Shown in pieces: positions 21,625 through 30,995 of a stretch of 35,646 nucleotides of DNA; position 1 is the first letter of the stretch, and each line of letters begins with the position of its first letter. The stretch covers positions 131,720-167,365 of the forward strand of contig NMRA01000205.1 in the NCBI GenBank assembly GCA_002633005.1, given 5' to 3'. This DNA comes from Phoronis australis. Lineage: Eukaryota > Phoronida > Phoronidae. The notes under the pieces are model-generated. The model was not told the origin of the DNA. It worked only from the letters and a program-made list of their open reading frames with translations, and ran no database searches. Made by a program: the position numbers and the translations under genes.

Positions 21625-22598
21625 NNNNNNNNNNNNNNNNNNNNNNNNNNNNNNNNNNNNNNNNNNNNNNNNNNNNNNNNNNNNNNNNNNNNNNNNNNNN
21701 NNNNNNNNNNNNNNNNNNNNNNNNNNNNNNNNNNNNNNNNNNNNNNNNNNNNNNNNNNNNNNNNNNNNNNNNNNNNNNNNNNNNNNNNNNNNNNNNNNNN
21801 NNNNNNNNNNNNNNNNNNNNNNNNNNNNNNNNNNNNNNNNNNNNNNNNNNNNNNNNNNNNNNNNNNNNNNNNNNNNNNNNNNNNNNNNNNNNNNNNNNNN
21901 NNNNNNNNNNNNNNNNNNNNNNNNNNNNNNNNNNNNNNNNNNNNNNNNNNNNNNNNNNNNNNNNNNNNNNNNNNNNNNNNNNNNNNNNNNNNNNNNNNNN
22001 NNNNNNNNNNNNNNNNNNNNNNNNNNNNNNNNNNNNNNNNNNNNNNNNNNNNNNNNNNNNNNNNNNNNNNNNNNNNNNNNNNNNNNNNNNNNNNNNNNNN
22101 NNNNNNNNNNNNNNNNNNNNNNNNNNNNNNNNNNNNNNNNNNNNNNNNNNNNNNNNNNNNNNNNNNNNNNNNNNNNNNNNNNNNNNNNNNNNNNNNNNNN
22201 NNNNNNNNNNNNNNNNNNNNNNNNNNNNNNNNNNNNNNNNNNNNNNNNNNNNNNNNNNNNNNNNNNNNNNNNNNNNNNNNNNNNNNNNNNNNNNNNNNNN
22301 NNNNNNNNNNNNNNNNNNNNNNNNNNNNNNNNNNNNNNNNNNNNNNNNNNNNNNNNNNNNNNNNNNNNNNNNNNNNNNNNNNNNNNNNNNNNNNNNNNNN
22401 NNNNNNNNNNNNNNNNNNNNNNNNNNNNNNNNNNNNNNNNNNNNNNNNNNNNNNNNNNNNNNNNNNNNNNNNNNNNNNNNNNNNNNNNNNNNNNNNNNNN
22501 NNNNNNNNNNNNNNNNNNNNNNNNNNNNNNNNNNNNNNNNNNNNNNNNNNNNNNNNNNNNNNNNNNNNNNNNNNNNNNNNNNNNNNNNNNNNNNNNNN
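21625..22598. other. assembly gap (974 Ns)
   Basis: An unbroken run of N. Open frames spanning it are artefacts. The gap removes the 5' side of the zinc-finger gene that begins at its right edge. Confidence 1.
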
Positions 22599-22659
22599 CC
22601 GGAAGGCGATCGAGAACGAGACCTTACACCAAAAATGGCAGACGACAGTGAAGTACCCG
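22599..22659 (+). CDS. first or early exon of plus-strand zinc-finger gene (partial)
   Basis: At the right edge of the gap the frame reads PEGDRERDLTPKMADDSEVP and ends CCCG|GTGAGT, a strong donor (phase 1). ATG at 22635 (AAAATGGCAG) would be an acceptable start, but the frame is open leftward into the gap. The text PEGDRERD matches PESDRERN in the first exon of the opposing gene (25750-25851), and the DNA CCGGAA(G/A)GCGATCGAGAACG is shared. The two are therefore inverted copies. The product is probably a C2H2 zinc-finger protein judging from the next exons. Confidence 0.45.
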
Positions 22660-22996
22660 GTGAGTTTAAGCGTCATTTTCTTCTTAAATAGAGGCTACTT
22701 TGGTACCAATGCGACACATCGAAAAGCGTCAGAGCTTAGCCTTTGTTGTGGATCTGAAAAAATACTTTTCTTTTGCCATTTTTTGAAATAGAGACCGCAG
22801 AATGCAATGGCTTTCGGTAAAATGACTTGCGTCTCGTAAACTCGTCAATTTCTACTTGTTATTAGCAATTCCTGGGTTCTTCAGTGGACACGTTTGACGT
22901 TTATAGTGAAATCGTCCCTGGTGACACCTTTGTTAGTTATAATTTGTGAAACAATACGAACTATCTACCGATGCAAGCAGGTCCTTGTATGAGACG

Positions 22997-23086
22997 GCGA
23001 TCGGGAACGAAGCTGTTAATTCTACATGGCGATCGTGAACGCAAAAAAAATGCGATCGTGAACGCAAAAAAATGCGATCGTGAACG
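22997..23086 (+). repeat. GCGATCGNGAACG repeat cluster, plus orientation
   Basis: Four 13-mers at 22997, 23029, 23052 and 23074 (variable base G, T, T, T). The last three are in 22-23 bp units with A7-8 spacers. A fifth copy is in the exon at 22606. The core CGATCG is palindromic, and TGCG...CGCA arms surround most copies. Confidence 0.9.
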
Positions 23087-23270
23087 CACGTTTTTTTCTG
23101 TGCATTTTCCTGAATAATTGTTGAAGTTAAGGTGTTATATCAATAATTTTAGAATAATACGACCATGAATTAGTTGACAGGTAAATTGTTTGTTATACTT
23201 TCACCGTTTTTTATGATTTCTGTGTGAGATTTAGCCTCACAAATATGATTATATGCGTTTGATTTTTCAG

Positions 23271-23691
23271 TTGAACTGTAGCCGCATGAGGAGTCCTTCA
23301 GAGTGTTAACATACACGCCTTCAAAAAAGAGTACCGGTACCACAACTGCTGCATTTGACAAAGGGCTGTGTATGCATATATGTTGTGGAGCTTCGTTCAG
23401 GAAGAAACCTTTTTTGTATAACCACATGACAATAAAACACTGTCACTCACTATCTGCAAGCAAGACCTTTACCAGCCCCGTGTTGCATGGGGAAGGATTT
23501 TTTTTTACCGCATAAGAAAACACAATATGAAGCATAGTGCTTAGGAACCAAATTGATTCAGTGCCCTATCTGCGATCAATGTTTCACGGAAAGAGTAAGC
23601 CTGAGGACACTCCTTGTTGTAAGTGTGAATGGGTCATGCAAAGAGTATGCCTCCTTCTACAGACATGAGAATCAGAATCACCGTGAATAAA
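23271..23691 (+). pseudogene. C2H2 zinc-finger exons, probably decayed
   Basis: After the acceptor TTTGATTTTTCAG, plus-strand frames encode finger-like text. The clearest is CMHICCGASFRKKPFLYNHM then TIKH, about 23366-23441: C-x4-C-x12-H-x4-H, with the F and L at finger core positions. Upstream CPHEESFR-like residues need a frame change. After a stop at about 23513, another frame reads IQCPICDQCFTERVSLRT, then SCKEYASFYRHENQNH and TAA at about 23688. Broken frames and missing second histidines indicate a pseudogene or unreliable consensus. It converges on the similar minus-strand copy at 24442-25117. Confidence 0.5.
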
Positions 23692-24441
23692 CTTGTTCAG
23701 TCCAGTAGTGAAAGTTGTTAATTTACAAAACTTTATTCAGATTTACAGTTTATGGTTGGTAGTTGCCTGGTGTGATAGTATTTTGACGTTTTGTTTTGAA
23801 CCTTTTTCCTATTTGTGTTATTTCAGCAGCATCTTTAACAGTTACAGAACCAGTGCATTTCTATTGTGGTTGGGTACATTAAATGGTCACTCTATGTGTC
23901 ACTGGGTGATTCTTACATACAATTCGGTCCGAAATAGATTGTCTATGATTCAGTGATGATTTAGTCTAATACACTCCAAAAATAATTCGCAGGAAATGTA
24001 CACTGGATGTGTTATGTTGATTTCCCCAAAGCAATGTTTTATATCTTTTTTTCCGTATGACCAATTTTGAGGTATGTGTGATAAAAGATTAATAATATTA
24101 TAGAATTGCTTTAATATTGTTGTTGATTTCCTGTGTAATCACTACATTGTGTCTTCAAGTGATGTTAAAGACAACGTTTTAACTACGTTTTTGAGAAAAT
24201 CACACTATAGTAGGTGTATTATATCTTGTCTCATCCTTTTTCAATGTCACGTTAAACTGGAGATCATGAACTGAAGATGCACTCAGGACCAACTATGAAT
24301 ACTACAAAACAGAATAGTCAAACATATGTTGTATATCCAAGCCACACAAGTGCCACAAGTCAATCTGTTCATCTCTGTATCGATCATATCAGTAAAACAT
24401 CCAACAAAATATCACCCGTTTTATCAGCAAAACAGCTAACA
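23692..24441. other. non-coding between convergent zinc-finger copies
   Basis: AT-rich. AATAAA overlaps the end of the plus-strand copy near 23683. Frames here have no support. Confidence 0.4.
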
Positions 24442-25117
24442 CTATTTCTGGCATGTTTTTAAATCCCAGACGTTCATGAGCGGTAGGCCTAATCTTTGAA
24501 TCACCTCACGAATGGTGTTGCCGCACTCTATTCGCTCCCTACAGGCACGCTCATCATCATCACTGGCGTACAATCTTGCAAGAAGATTTGGCACTCGCTT
24601 TCCAGGGGCGGATCCAGGATTTTGAGTTAGGGGGGCAGGGCACAGGAATAGTCGGAATTTTGCCACAAGCGCGCGCCCAGCCTGAAATGTAAGGATGCAG
24701 GGGCCTCGAATTTTTGGGTTTGTGGACCTTATTACTCAAAAGGGTACACGGGGTTTGTTCAAGGCCTATGAATTGCGCATTAACCCATCGAGCTCACTTG
24801 GGTGGGCGCATATGCTAGTCGGCAATTTGCACCCCGGACTGCCAAATGGTATATGGGAGAAATTTAGGGGGCATGGCCCCCTTGACCCCCCCTCCTAAAT
24901 CCGCTTCTGCTTTCATCTGCATCAACAATTTGTTTACTCCTGGCTTACACACCACATTGAACAATTGCTGGGTGAGTCTTAGTTTAGAACCCCTTGTTCC
25001 ACTTGGTTTCGTCAAAAAGTATGTCTGTATTTCAAAACCCAGGTAGGGTGTACTTTCACGAAGTGATCAATCTGTTCGTTGAAGCTCGCCTCACAATAAT
25101 AACAGTGAACGTGTTTC
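24442..25117 (-). pseudogene. decayed C2H2 zinc-finger gene, split by a MITE
   Basis: Minus strand. An acceptor (CATTTCAG) at 25118 opens KHVHCYYCEASFNEQIDHFV, then KVHPTW: one shortened C2H2-like finger (C-x2-C-x9-H-x4-H). The frame stops at 25012 within a T5 run. One base over it continues LTKPSGTRGSKLRLTQQLFN and VVCKPGVNKLLMQMK to the edge of the MITE (24910). Beyond the MITE a further frame reads RVPNLLARLYASDDDERACR, then ERIECGNTIREVIQRLGLP, and ends TAG at 24442. Three frames and an insertion show decay. It mirrors the plus-strand copy at 22599-23691. Confidence 0.55.
24603..24909. mobile_element. hAT-like MITE (copy 2), 307 bp, TSD CTTTC
   Basis: Ends CAGGGGCGGATCCAGGATTT and, reverse-complemented, CAGAAGCGGATTTAGGAGGG. 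The flanks carry a 5-bp duplication CTTTC at 24598-24602 and 24910-24914. The interior resembles copy 1 (3877-4186) in reverse orientation. It sits within the decayed zinc-finger gene and has no coding capacity of its own. Confidence 0.88.
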
Positions 25118-25353
25118 CTGAAATGAAAATAAATTCATTTGTGAAAATATCTATAATTAAAATAGGGCTTGATGTAGGCCTACATGTAGTCGCTCATTTT
25201 AATTTAATGGTACTGCTGTGATACTGTTCAGTTTGGAAACGAAAGTAACAGTAATGACTCAAAATGTGATTAATTCATTGCACCACACTTATTTTGTAAC
25301 CCTTTTCACGTTTTATAAGTAAAAAGTTCATAACTGTTCGGCACACCACGATG
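25118..25353. other. intron of minus-strand zinc-finger copy
   Basis: AT-rich intron-like sequence between the acceptor at 25118 and the 13-mer cluster. TAGGCCTACATGTAG lies at about 25174. Confidence 0.35.
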
Positions 25354-25421
25354 CGTTCTCGATCGCATAAACAAAACAAAACTTTGCGTTTCCGATCGCT
25401 TATCTTTGCGTTTTCGATCGC
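25354..25421 (-). repeat. GCGATCGNRAACG repeat cluster, minus orientation
   Basis: Three 13-mers, read on the minus strand, at 25354-25366 (AG), 25387-25399 (GA) and 25409-25421 (AA). A further copy is in the exon at 25781-25793. Spacing to the exon donor (about 330 bp) matches the plus-strand cluster. Confidence 0.9.
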
Positions 25422-25749
25422 ATCTTTCAACAGAAACGTGTCGAAAAATCAGAGATCCTGACAAAGCTACGAAAAACAAGCGTTGTGTTATATTTTCACA
25501 AGTCACTTCTTCATAACTTCATGGTCAATTTATTGATTTAGTGCCAAAAATAAGCGCAATTTGCCAAAATGACGTACGAATCCCCTTTGACTCAAGCGAT
25601 GCCTCGTTCAACGTAACTTATCTCCAATAATTGGAACAGACACCAGCCCAAACCTCTACCTGCCCTTCCTCAATGTGTTACGCTTTGAACTCATGTCTCT
25701 GTTTTCACATTGGAAGTAAAAACAACGTCAATTCATCAAATTCACTCAC

Positions 25750-25851
25750 CTTGCCTGGTTTCGCTTCTCGCAACCGGTTTCGTTCTCGATCGCTTTCCGG
25801 TCGCTCTCGATCGAGGGTTGGCCGGTGTGCTCCACGCGCGCTACATGCCAT
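25750..25851 (-). CDS. first coding exon of minus-strand zinc-finger copy
   Basis: The minus-strand ATG at 25851 opens MACSARGAHRPTLDRERPES, then DRERNRLREAKPGK, 34 codons, ending CAAG|GTGAGT (phase 0). It is arginine-rich because the GCGATCGAGAACG motif is translated as SDRERN. The start context is CATGGCATG, with a full CRE 49 bp upstream. The plus-strand relative ends in phase 1 rather than 0, and the next recognised exon (25117) needs another phase. At least one exon is missing or the gene is broken. Confidence 0.5.
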
Positions 25852-25899
25852 GTTCCTGCTACTGCAAGTCGTAGTACCTCTAACCGTTCTCGGGACTCG

Positions 25900-25907
25900 T
25901 GACGTCA
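25900..25907. promoter_or_regulatory. CRE (TGACGTCA)
   Basis: A perfect CREB/ATF palindrome 49 bp upstream of the minus-strand ATG at 25851, in CpG-containing sequence. It is probably a core-promoter element of that gene. Confidence 0.5.
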
Positions 25908-27058
25908 TCTTGTGAATGTGATTGTTCACTAGCTCAGGAATCGTTCGCCTAGTAGAGCGCTTGCGAGTAATACCCGAATGTGATAACAACTGCAGTCTTG
26001 AAATTGCGGGGTTTCTTCAAGGATTGATTTTAAAAAACCAACGGAGATCTAAGTGTCGACTGCCAAGATGAAATGTAATGTCAGCGCCTGTTTGGTCATG
26101 CACATGCTAAATGATTCAAAGTTGCAAGGAGTTCTGTACTCCTTTTTTAGTTTAGTTGTGTATGGGCATTTCATTTGAGAAACCGATTTTTATTTTGAAT
26201 GTGGTTATTACTGGGCAAAATGAAATTTCACCATGTCTGTTACTCAGTCATGAAGTTTTCGTTTTGTTTTGTTTTCTGCTTGTTTGTTTGTACGCCCTTT
26301 ACAGGTAACACGTCCGTGCGCTCCCGAAATATCGCGAAATTGATATGAAACACGTATCTCTTCAAAAACTCGAGACTTATTGTTTTGCAGAAAAATCTTG
26401 CCAAAGATGACGTTGTGAGATCCATTTTATCGGAATTGAAATCTCATTGGTATGCAGAAATATCTTGCCAAGGTTACTCAGAAGCGTAGCATACGTTTCT
26501 CGCTTGGGCTTATCGTTCTCGACTTATTCGGGGCTTTCTGGTGACTTTCCTCTCGTTTATTTCTCGTGCCGTGTCACCGGCTTTCTGTTCGCAGGTCTTT
26601 CTCGAAATTTGGTATGCAGATAGAGCTCGCCAACCACTATCTGTTGTATGACATCTGTTTCTCGCTCTAATTTACTATTCTCTAATTCGCCCTTTACTAA
26701 TCTGACGACTGTTCTGTTATTGACCGATTCCTCGCGGCTTTTTGTTAGTCTATAATACGCATGGTACAGCTCCCGTGTTTTGTCCAGTCCGGCATTATAA
26801 ACTTTACAAACATCTCATGTGGTCATCAACGCCTATGCCTTGATTTAGACTTCAATATAGTACGGAAACGAACCGGGAAATAGGCTATAATGAATCGTTT
26901 TTGTTTTGTTTGACGACTTCTTATATTGCGTGCGTCAAAACACGATCTTGTGAAGAATGCATTGACTTAGTCTGTATTTCTCAACATCAACTAAACGAAG
27001 TGGTTGAATGTTTTTTCCAAGCAATCGCAATATCCAAATGTTACTTCATTCGGTTAAC
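25908..27058. other. no supported gene
   Basis: GTTTTGTTTTGTTTTC and TTGTTTGTTTGT low-complexity runs lie near 26263-26290. TATGCAGAAATATCTTGCCAA-like text recurs (about 26385-26405 and 26451-26472). No exon is supported. Confidence 0.4.
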
Positions 27059-27072
27059 CCACAAGAGGGCGC
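27059..27072 (+). promoter_or_regulatory. CTCF-like site
   Basis: CCACAAGAGGGCGC matches the bilaterian CTCF core CCASYAGRKGGCRS at 13 of 14 positions. It is an isolated site between the zinc-finger block and the tandem repeats. Occupancy is unknown. Confidence 0.45.
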
Positions 27073-28639
27073 TTTACATGATCATTAAACATAGCACAGG
27101 AAAAGAGTGTTAGTGTTTTGTGTATCAGTCATTCACACTTACTGGTGATCGTGTTCCACTTGCGCTCTTCAATAATGTATTGTCAAGAGTCACGCACTCA
27201 AACGTTTTACCTCACGGTGTCTACTACTCAGGTAAAATAACCTGTCGAATCAGCTTGAGTTTCTTGTTTATACACCCATCATCGTTCTTTGATTATTGCA
27301 AAACGAAGATCTAATGAGTTCCTGAACCTTACGAATTATCTTGAAATTGAAAAAAATGAGAAAATCACCACCGAACTGTTTTCAGTGCAGCTAATATGTT
27401 CGTAAACAATGATCGCTAGACACTAATGAGGCTTATGTTTATCGTAAGTCACACCGAATCACTTAGAATTATATGGAGTCACGCAAACCGCCTGGGTTTG
27501 TGTTTCTGGAGACTGATTTAATAACGACATCGATCACTGTAATGATAGAAAGTGTGGTAACTAGGCGACGGTTTATAACATATACACCATTGTAATGTAA
27601 AGCGTTTGGTCTACATGAAACAGGCCTATAGCTTACCGTTGAAATCTGGCTTCACTTTGTCCATTAGTCGTATTACAAGTGATTTCTAGGCTTAGAAATG
27701 CTGATGTTGACTGAAACATTGCTACACTTGTACGACTGCGTATACGACTTACGTATAACTGTCACCATACTCTTCCAGTTTTCTTGTACCGCGTTATATG
27801 TTGTGACTTTAGCTCGCAAAGTCGTGTCAAAGTACTTGTCTGCACTTAGTCGTATACGACCTACGACATAAACATGAAGTCGCATTCGAACAGTTGGCGT
27901 GTACAGACATGGCTGGAAAGCATAAAATGAATCACCGGGATCGAGCGAGACAGGGTAATCCAAAATCTTTAGGTTCTTAAATAATTATTTTCAAAGAGAT
28001 CACTATAAATTGATATAGAAAAATTCAAAATGTTTACTGGGCTTGCTTGAGAAACTTGGCCAAAGCAGAGTTTCGTCGGTCACGGCCGACTTTTTTAAGA
28101 TCCTGAAACACCCGTTGGCGCGTGTTAATCTTTGACAAAATCCAGCCCCGATGTCATGAATTTGATATCTGCCCAGCTAATCTTCTTAATAGGTGTCGCT
28201 GTAACTAGATCATCGATGTTGAGATAACCATCAATGCTTTAATAGATTGTTTAATTTCGCCTACAAACGACTCTGGACACTTTATTTAATTCCATAAATC
28301 ATTTTAATTGTTTTTTCATTGGGTTATATGTCTCTGTGTCTCATTAAGTGCACATGTTTAAAGAACCATTTTGTCTCCACTAGTGGGACGGTCGGCACAT
28401 CCTGTTCTAACAACGCAGGATTTTCTGGAAAGTGAGAAATAATGTGCTCGAAGAGGACGAGCTTCTTACATCTTATGCGACTTGTCACGTGTACAGCCCT
28501 CCAAGTTGATGCCATTGTGATACGTGAATACCGGTGTATAATGACATACAATTTAACGAGGGTGGTGCTAAGGAAAGACAACCCGCTTTATAGAGCCTGA
28601 TTCGGACGCGGACGATATTAACAAGAGCAACGCGGAGCG
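27073..28639. other. no supported gene; GTATACGAC dyads
   Basis: Two palindromic GTATACGAC blocks (near 27740 and 27850) lie about 110 bp apart with partial inverted similarity (CGTATACGACTTACG and AGTCGTATACGACC). A 96-codon minus frame spans them without splice support. Confidence 0.4.
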
Positions 28640-28808
28640 TTGAAATGCGCCCACGAGTGTTTTTAGTATCATAAAATAGCCATTGGATGGCGCAGAATAT
28701 ATCAAACTTGTCCGAATTGGGTAGGTGTCTCTCTAACACAACTATTTGCCAAAATTCATGAACATAAGCCAAGAAACTCCAAACATACTGAGACAAACGC
28801 AAAAATTG

Positions 28809-28822
28809 ACACTAGGGGGCAC
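28809..28822 (+). promoter_or_regulatory. CTCF-like site in tandem unit
   Basis: ACACTAGGGGGCAC differs from the CTCF core CCASYAGRKGGCRS only at its first base. Equivalent positions in the other units read CCACTAGAGGGAGC (29239-29252) and CCACAATGGGGCAC (29622-29635), which are weaker. Confidence 0.4.
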
Positions 28823-29733
28823 AGATATAATCCGATTGATCTGAAACTCATCGTGGCATGTAGCCATCTCCATAGAAGCACATCCGACAAATTCCGTAAA
28901 GACCAGCCTTCAAAGGGTTAAGGAGATACAGCCACAGACGCAAAGAAGCAAAGTTGTCCCTAGAGAGCGCAAGAATAGTCAAAATCGTCTGAGCATCGTC
29001 ATTTGCGGTCTTCACATCAGAAACACAACCGTTAATTTTCATAATGATCCTTTGAGTGGTTTGGCAGATGGAGAAGTGGACATCAAAAACGTAAGCAAAA
29101 AATTAATGACCACCATGTGACGCAGAAAATATGGAATCTGTCCGAAAATGGGAAGGCGTTGCCATCTTCTTAATAGAAGAAGCGATATGTGAATTTTTGC
29201 GAAAAATCATTAATGAGGAAAACATTAAAAACATTTTGCCACTAGAGGGAGCAGTGATATTCGGGTCAGTTCAACAATCGTTACAGTTTGTCGTCGGGTC
29301 CATAGGAACACATCTTTGAAATTTCACAAAGCTCCTTCAAAAGGTTACGGACATTTGACCGCACATGGAAAAACACCAAAATCTCCACTAATCAAACTCT
29401 TCCCAAAATCAACGTCTTTTGTAGCCTCCCCATCAGGATCCTTTGAGCGCTATGGCAGATAGGGAGGCGGATGCCAGAAATAGAAGCAAAAATAACAAAA
29501 AATGGCCACAAGGTTGTGGAATGACATCGTCTCTCTTTAATAAAAACTTATTTGTCGCATTTCATGGAAATCCATCAAGGAACTGCAAAGATGCAGAAGC
29601 AAACGTAAAAAAGTAAAATTGCCACAATGGGGCACAGCGGTAATCGGGTTGGTCCAAAACTTGTCGTCATATGCTTCATAGGAACACACCTGCCAAAGTT
29701 CAATAAAATCCTGTAAGGGATTAAGGAGATATA

Positions 29734-29896
29734 CAGGAGCGAATCCAGGATTTTGAGTTAGGGGGAGGGTCACGGCAGAGTATTAGCCAGGATTTTGCCC
29801 GTCTGATATTTGCACTCCGAACTGCCAGTTGGAATACGAGAGAAGTGTAGAGATGGCCATGCCCCCCTTGCCACCTCCCTTTTCAATCCGCCACTG
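29734..29896. mobile_element. hAT-like MITE (copy 3), 163 bp, TSD ATATA
   Basis: Ends CAGGAGCGAATCCAGGATTT and, reverse-complemented, CAGTGGCGGATTGAAAAGGG. It is flanked by ATATA at 29729-29733 and 29897-29901. It shares GATTTTGAGTTAGGGGG and the ATGCCCCCCTTG end with copy 2 but is about 145 bp shorter, so it is internally deleted. It interrupts the third tandem unit. Confidence 0.85.
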
Positions 29897-29950
29897 ATAT
29901 AGCAGCGGACGTCAGAAACCCAGTCAGAAATGATAACAACATACATCCAC

Positions 29951-30796
29951 ATACATGTAAATGAAGCATAAAAACCAGGTGTCTGGTGTGCAGAACATAC
30001 CTTTCTTGAAAGATATATATTAGCTGAAAGGCATTACCATGCCTCCTGATAATAGTCACAACGTAATAGACCTATAGGCTGTCATGGTAGGTAAATATCT
30101 AGTCTGGGACCGTTGTGATTTTAGTACGTTCACTTAGTCGGGGCAGACACGTCGCTCTCGGGGACAGAAGAAATGGGGGCAATTTTAGAATGAGGCCAAA
30201 GTGTTAGTGCTTAACTATTGTGAAAAAAGCTGGCTACAAAACACGAATAACTTTGAGATTTAGAGGTTAGGTACTGACATGAGCTCCACTTCACAACTGT
30301 TGATTATGCGCACTTCACAGTCTAGAAATGATTTATACAAGTTATCTTACTAACTGTCATATGCATATACTCAGATACGTTGCACTATTGCTCAAGTCAG
30401 ATTAAATTATTTTTCCCAAATAAATGTGTAGAGCGTGGGACCAAATTTCTGTCACTTTCCATGAAACCAGCCCCTGGTCACTAGCAATACCGAAGTTAAT
30501 TAATAGGAGCACAGCCCCAGAAATACCTTTCATATTATATTCAGGTTCTCATTCACTGCCTTGCATACAGTCACTAGTACGACCGAGCTGAGAGAAGTAG
30601 GAGACACTTTTGTACATTGAAGTGGCGATTCTTCATGTGCTCAGACTCACTTGGAATCTCAGTAAACAACAAGTTATGACTGTATGTAGCGGTAAATGAT
30701 GTAAATCAAGAGTACGTTTAATTCGATCCAACAGAACAAGTCTACACGGCATTACCAGAGTGCATCATGAAAACACACCATTAGAGAATACCTTAC
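29951..30796. other. no supported exon; intron/3' side of the 30797-30995 gene
   Basis: The next exon of the minus-strand gene should lie here or further left, but none could be recognised. Confidence 0.35.
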
Positions 30797-30995
30797 CTGC
30801 TATAGTTGATATTAGCAAGGGCGTACAGTTTGCAGTAGCTCCGACAATCTGAATGTAGCAATATGTCTGAACTAACAAACTCCATGCGCTCTGCTTCTTG
30901 TTACCTTTATGCAGTCTCAGTACAGCGGCGTTCGTCCCAACGCCGAATACTAATGCCAAAACCAAAAGCACCGACTTAACTGTAGTCTCCAGCAT
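30797..30995 (-). CDS. first coding exon with signal peptide, secreted/membrane protein
   Basis: The minus-strand ATG at 30995 opens MLETTVKSVLLVLALVFGVG, then TNA, a textbook signal peptide with cleavage likely after TNA. AVLRLHKGNKKQSAW, LLVQTYCYIQIVGATANCT and ISTIAG follow. It ends GCAG|GTAAGG after 66 codons plus one base (phase 1). An earlier donor AAAG|GTAACA after LHK is also phase 1 and would give a bare signal exon, so the exon end is uncertain. There are two cysteines and one NCT sequon in the longer form. No family is recognised. It resembles 7812-7920 and 12696-12931 in strand and in ending in phase 1. Confidence 0.55.

Larger units (their letters stand above)
28640..29950. repeat. 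three diverged copies of a ~400-bp tandem unit
   Basis: Comparable landmarks recur: GATCCTTTGAG(T/C)G near 29046 and 29439; TGTCCGAA(A/T)..GGG near 28709 and 29140; (C)CACTAG(G/A)GGG(C/A) near 28810 and 29240, with CCACAATGGGGCAC at 29622; CATAG(A/G)A(G/A)CACA near 28872, 29300 and 29681; and GGGTTAAGGAGATA near 28915 and 29718. Spacing is about 390-430 bp. The copies are strongly diverged, so the array is old. No protein is encoded consistently. Confidence 0.7.

Noticed and set aside
21550-22791. Open frames of 358-413 codons spanning the centre of the window
   Set aside because: They consist almost entirely of N-derived unknown residues in the assembly gap. Only the short ends are sequence.
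25705-25915. Plus-strand frame rich in RSRS (RSRSLSGRSRSRVGR)
   Set aside because: It is the complement of the minus-strand first exon at 25750-25851; the arginine/serine pattern comes from the repeated GATCGAGA motif.
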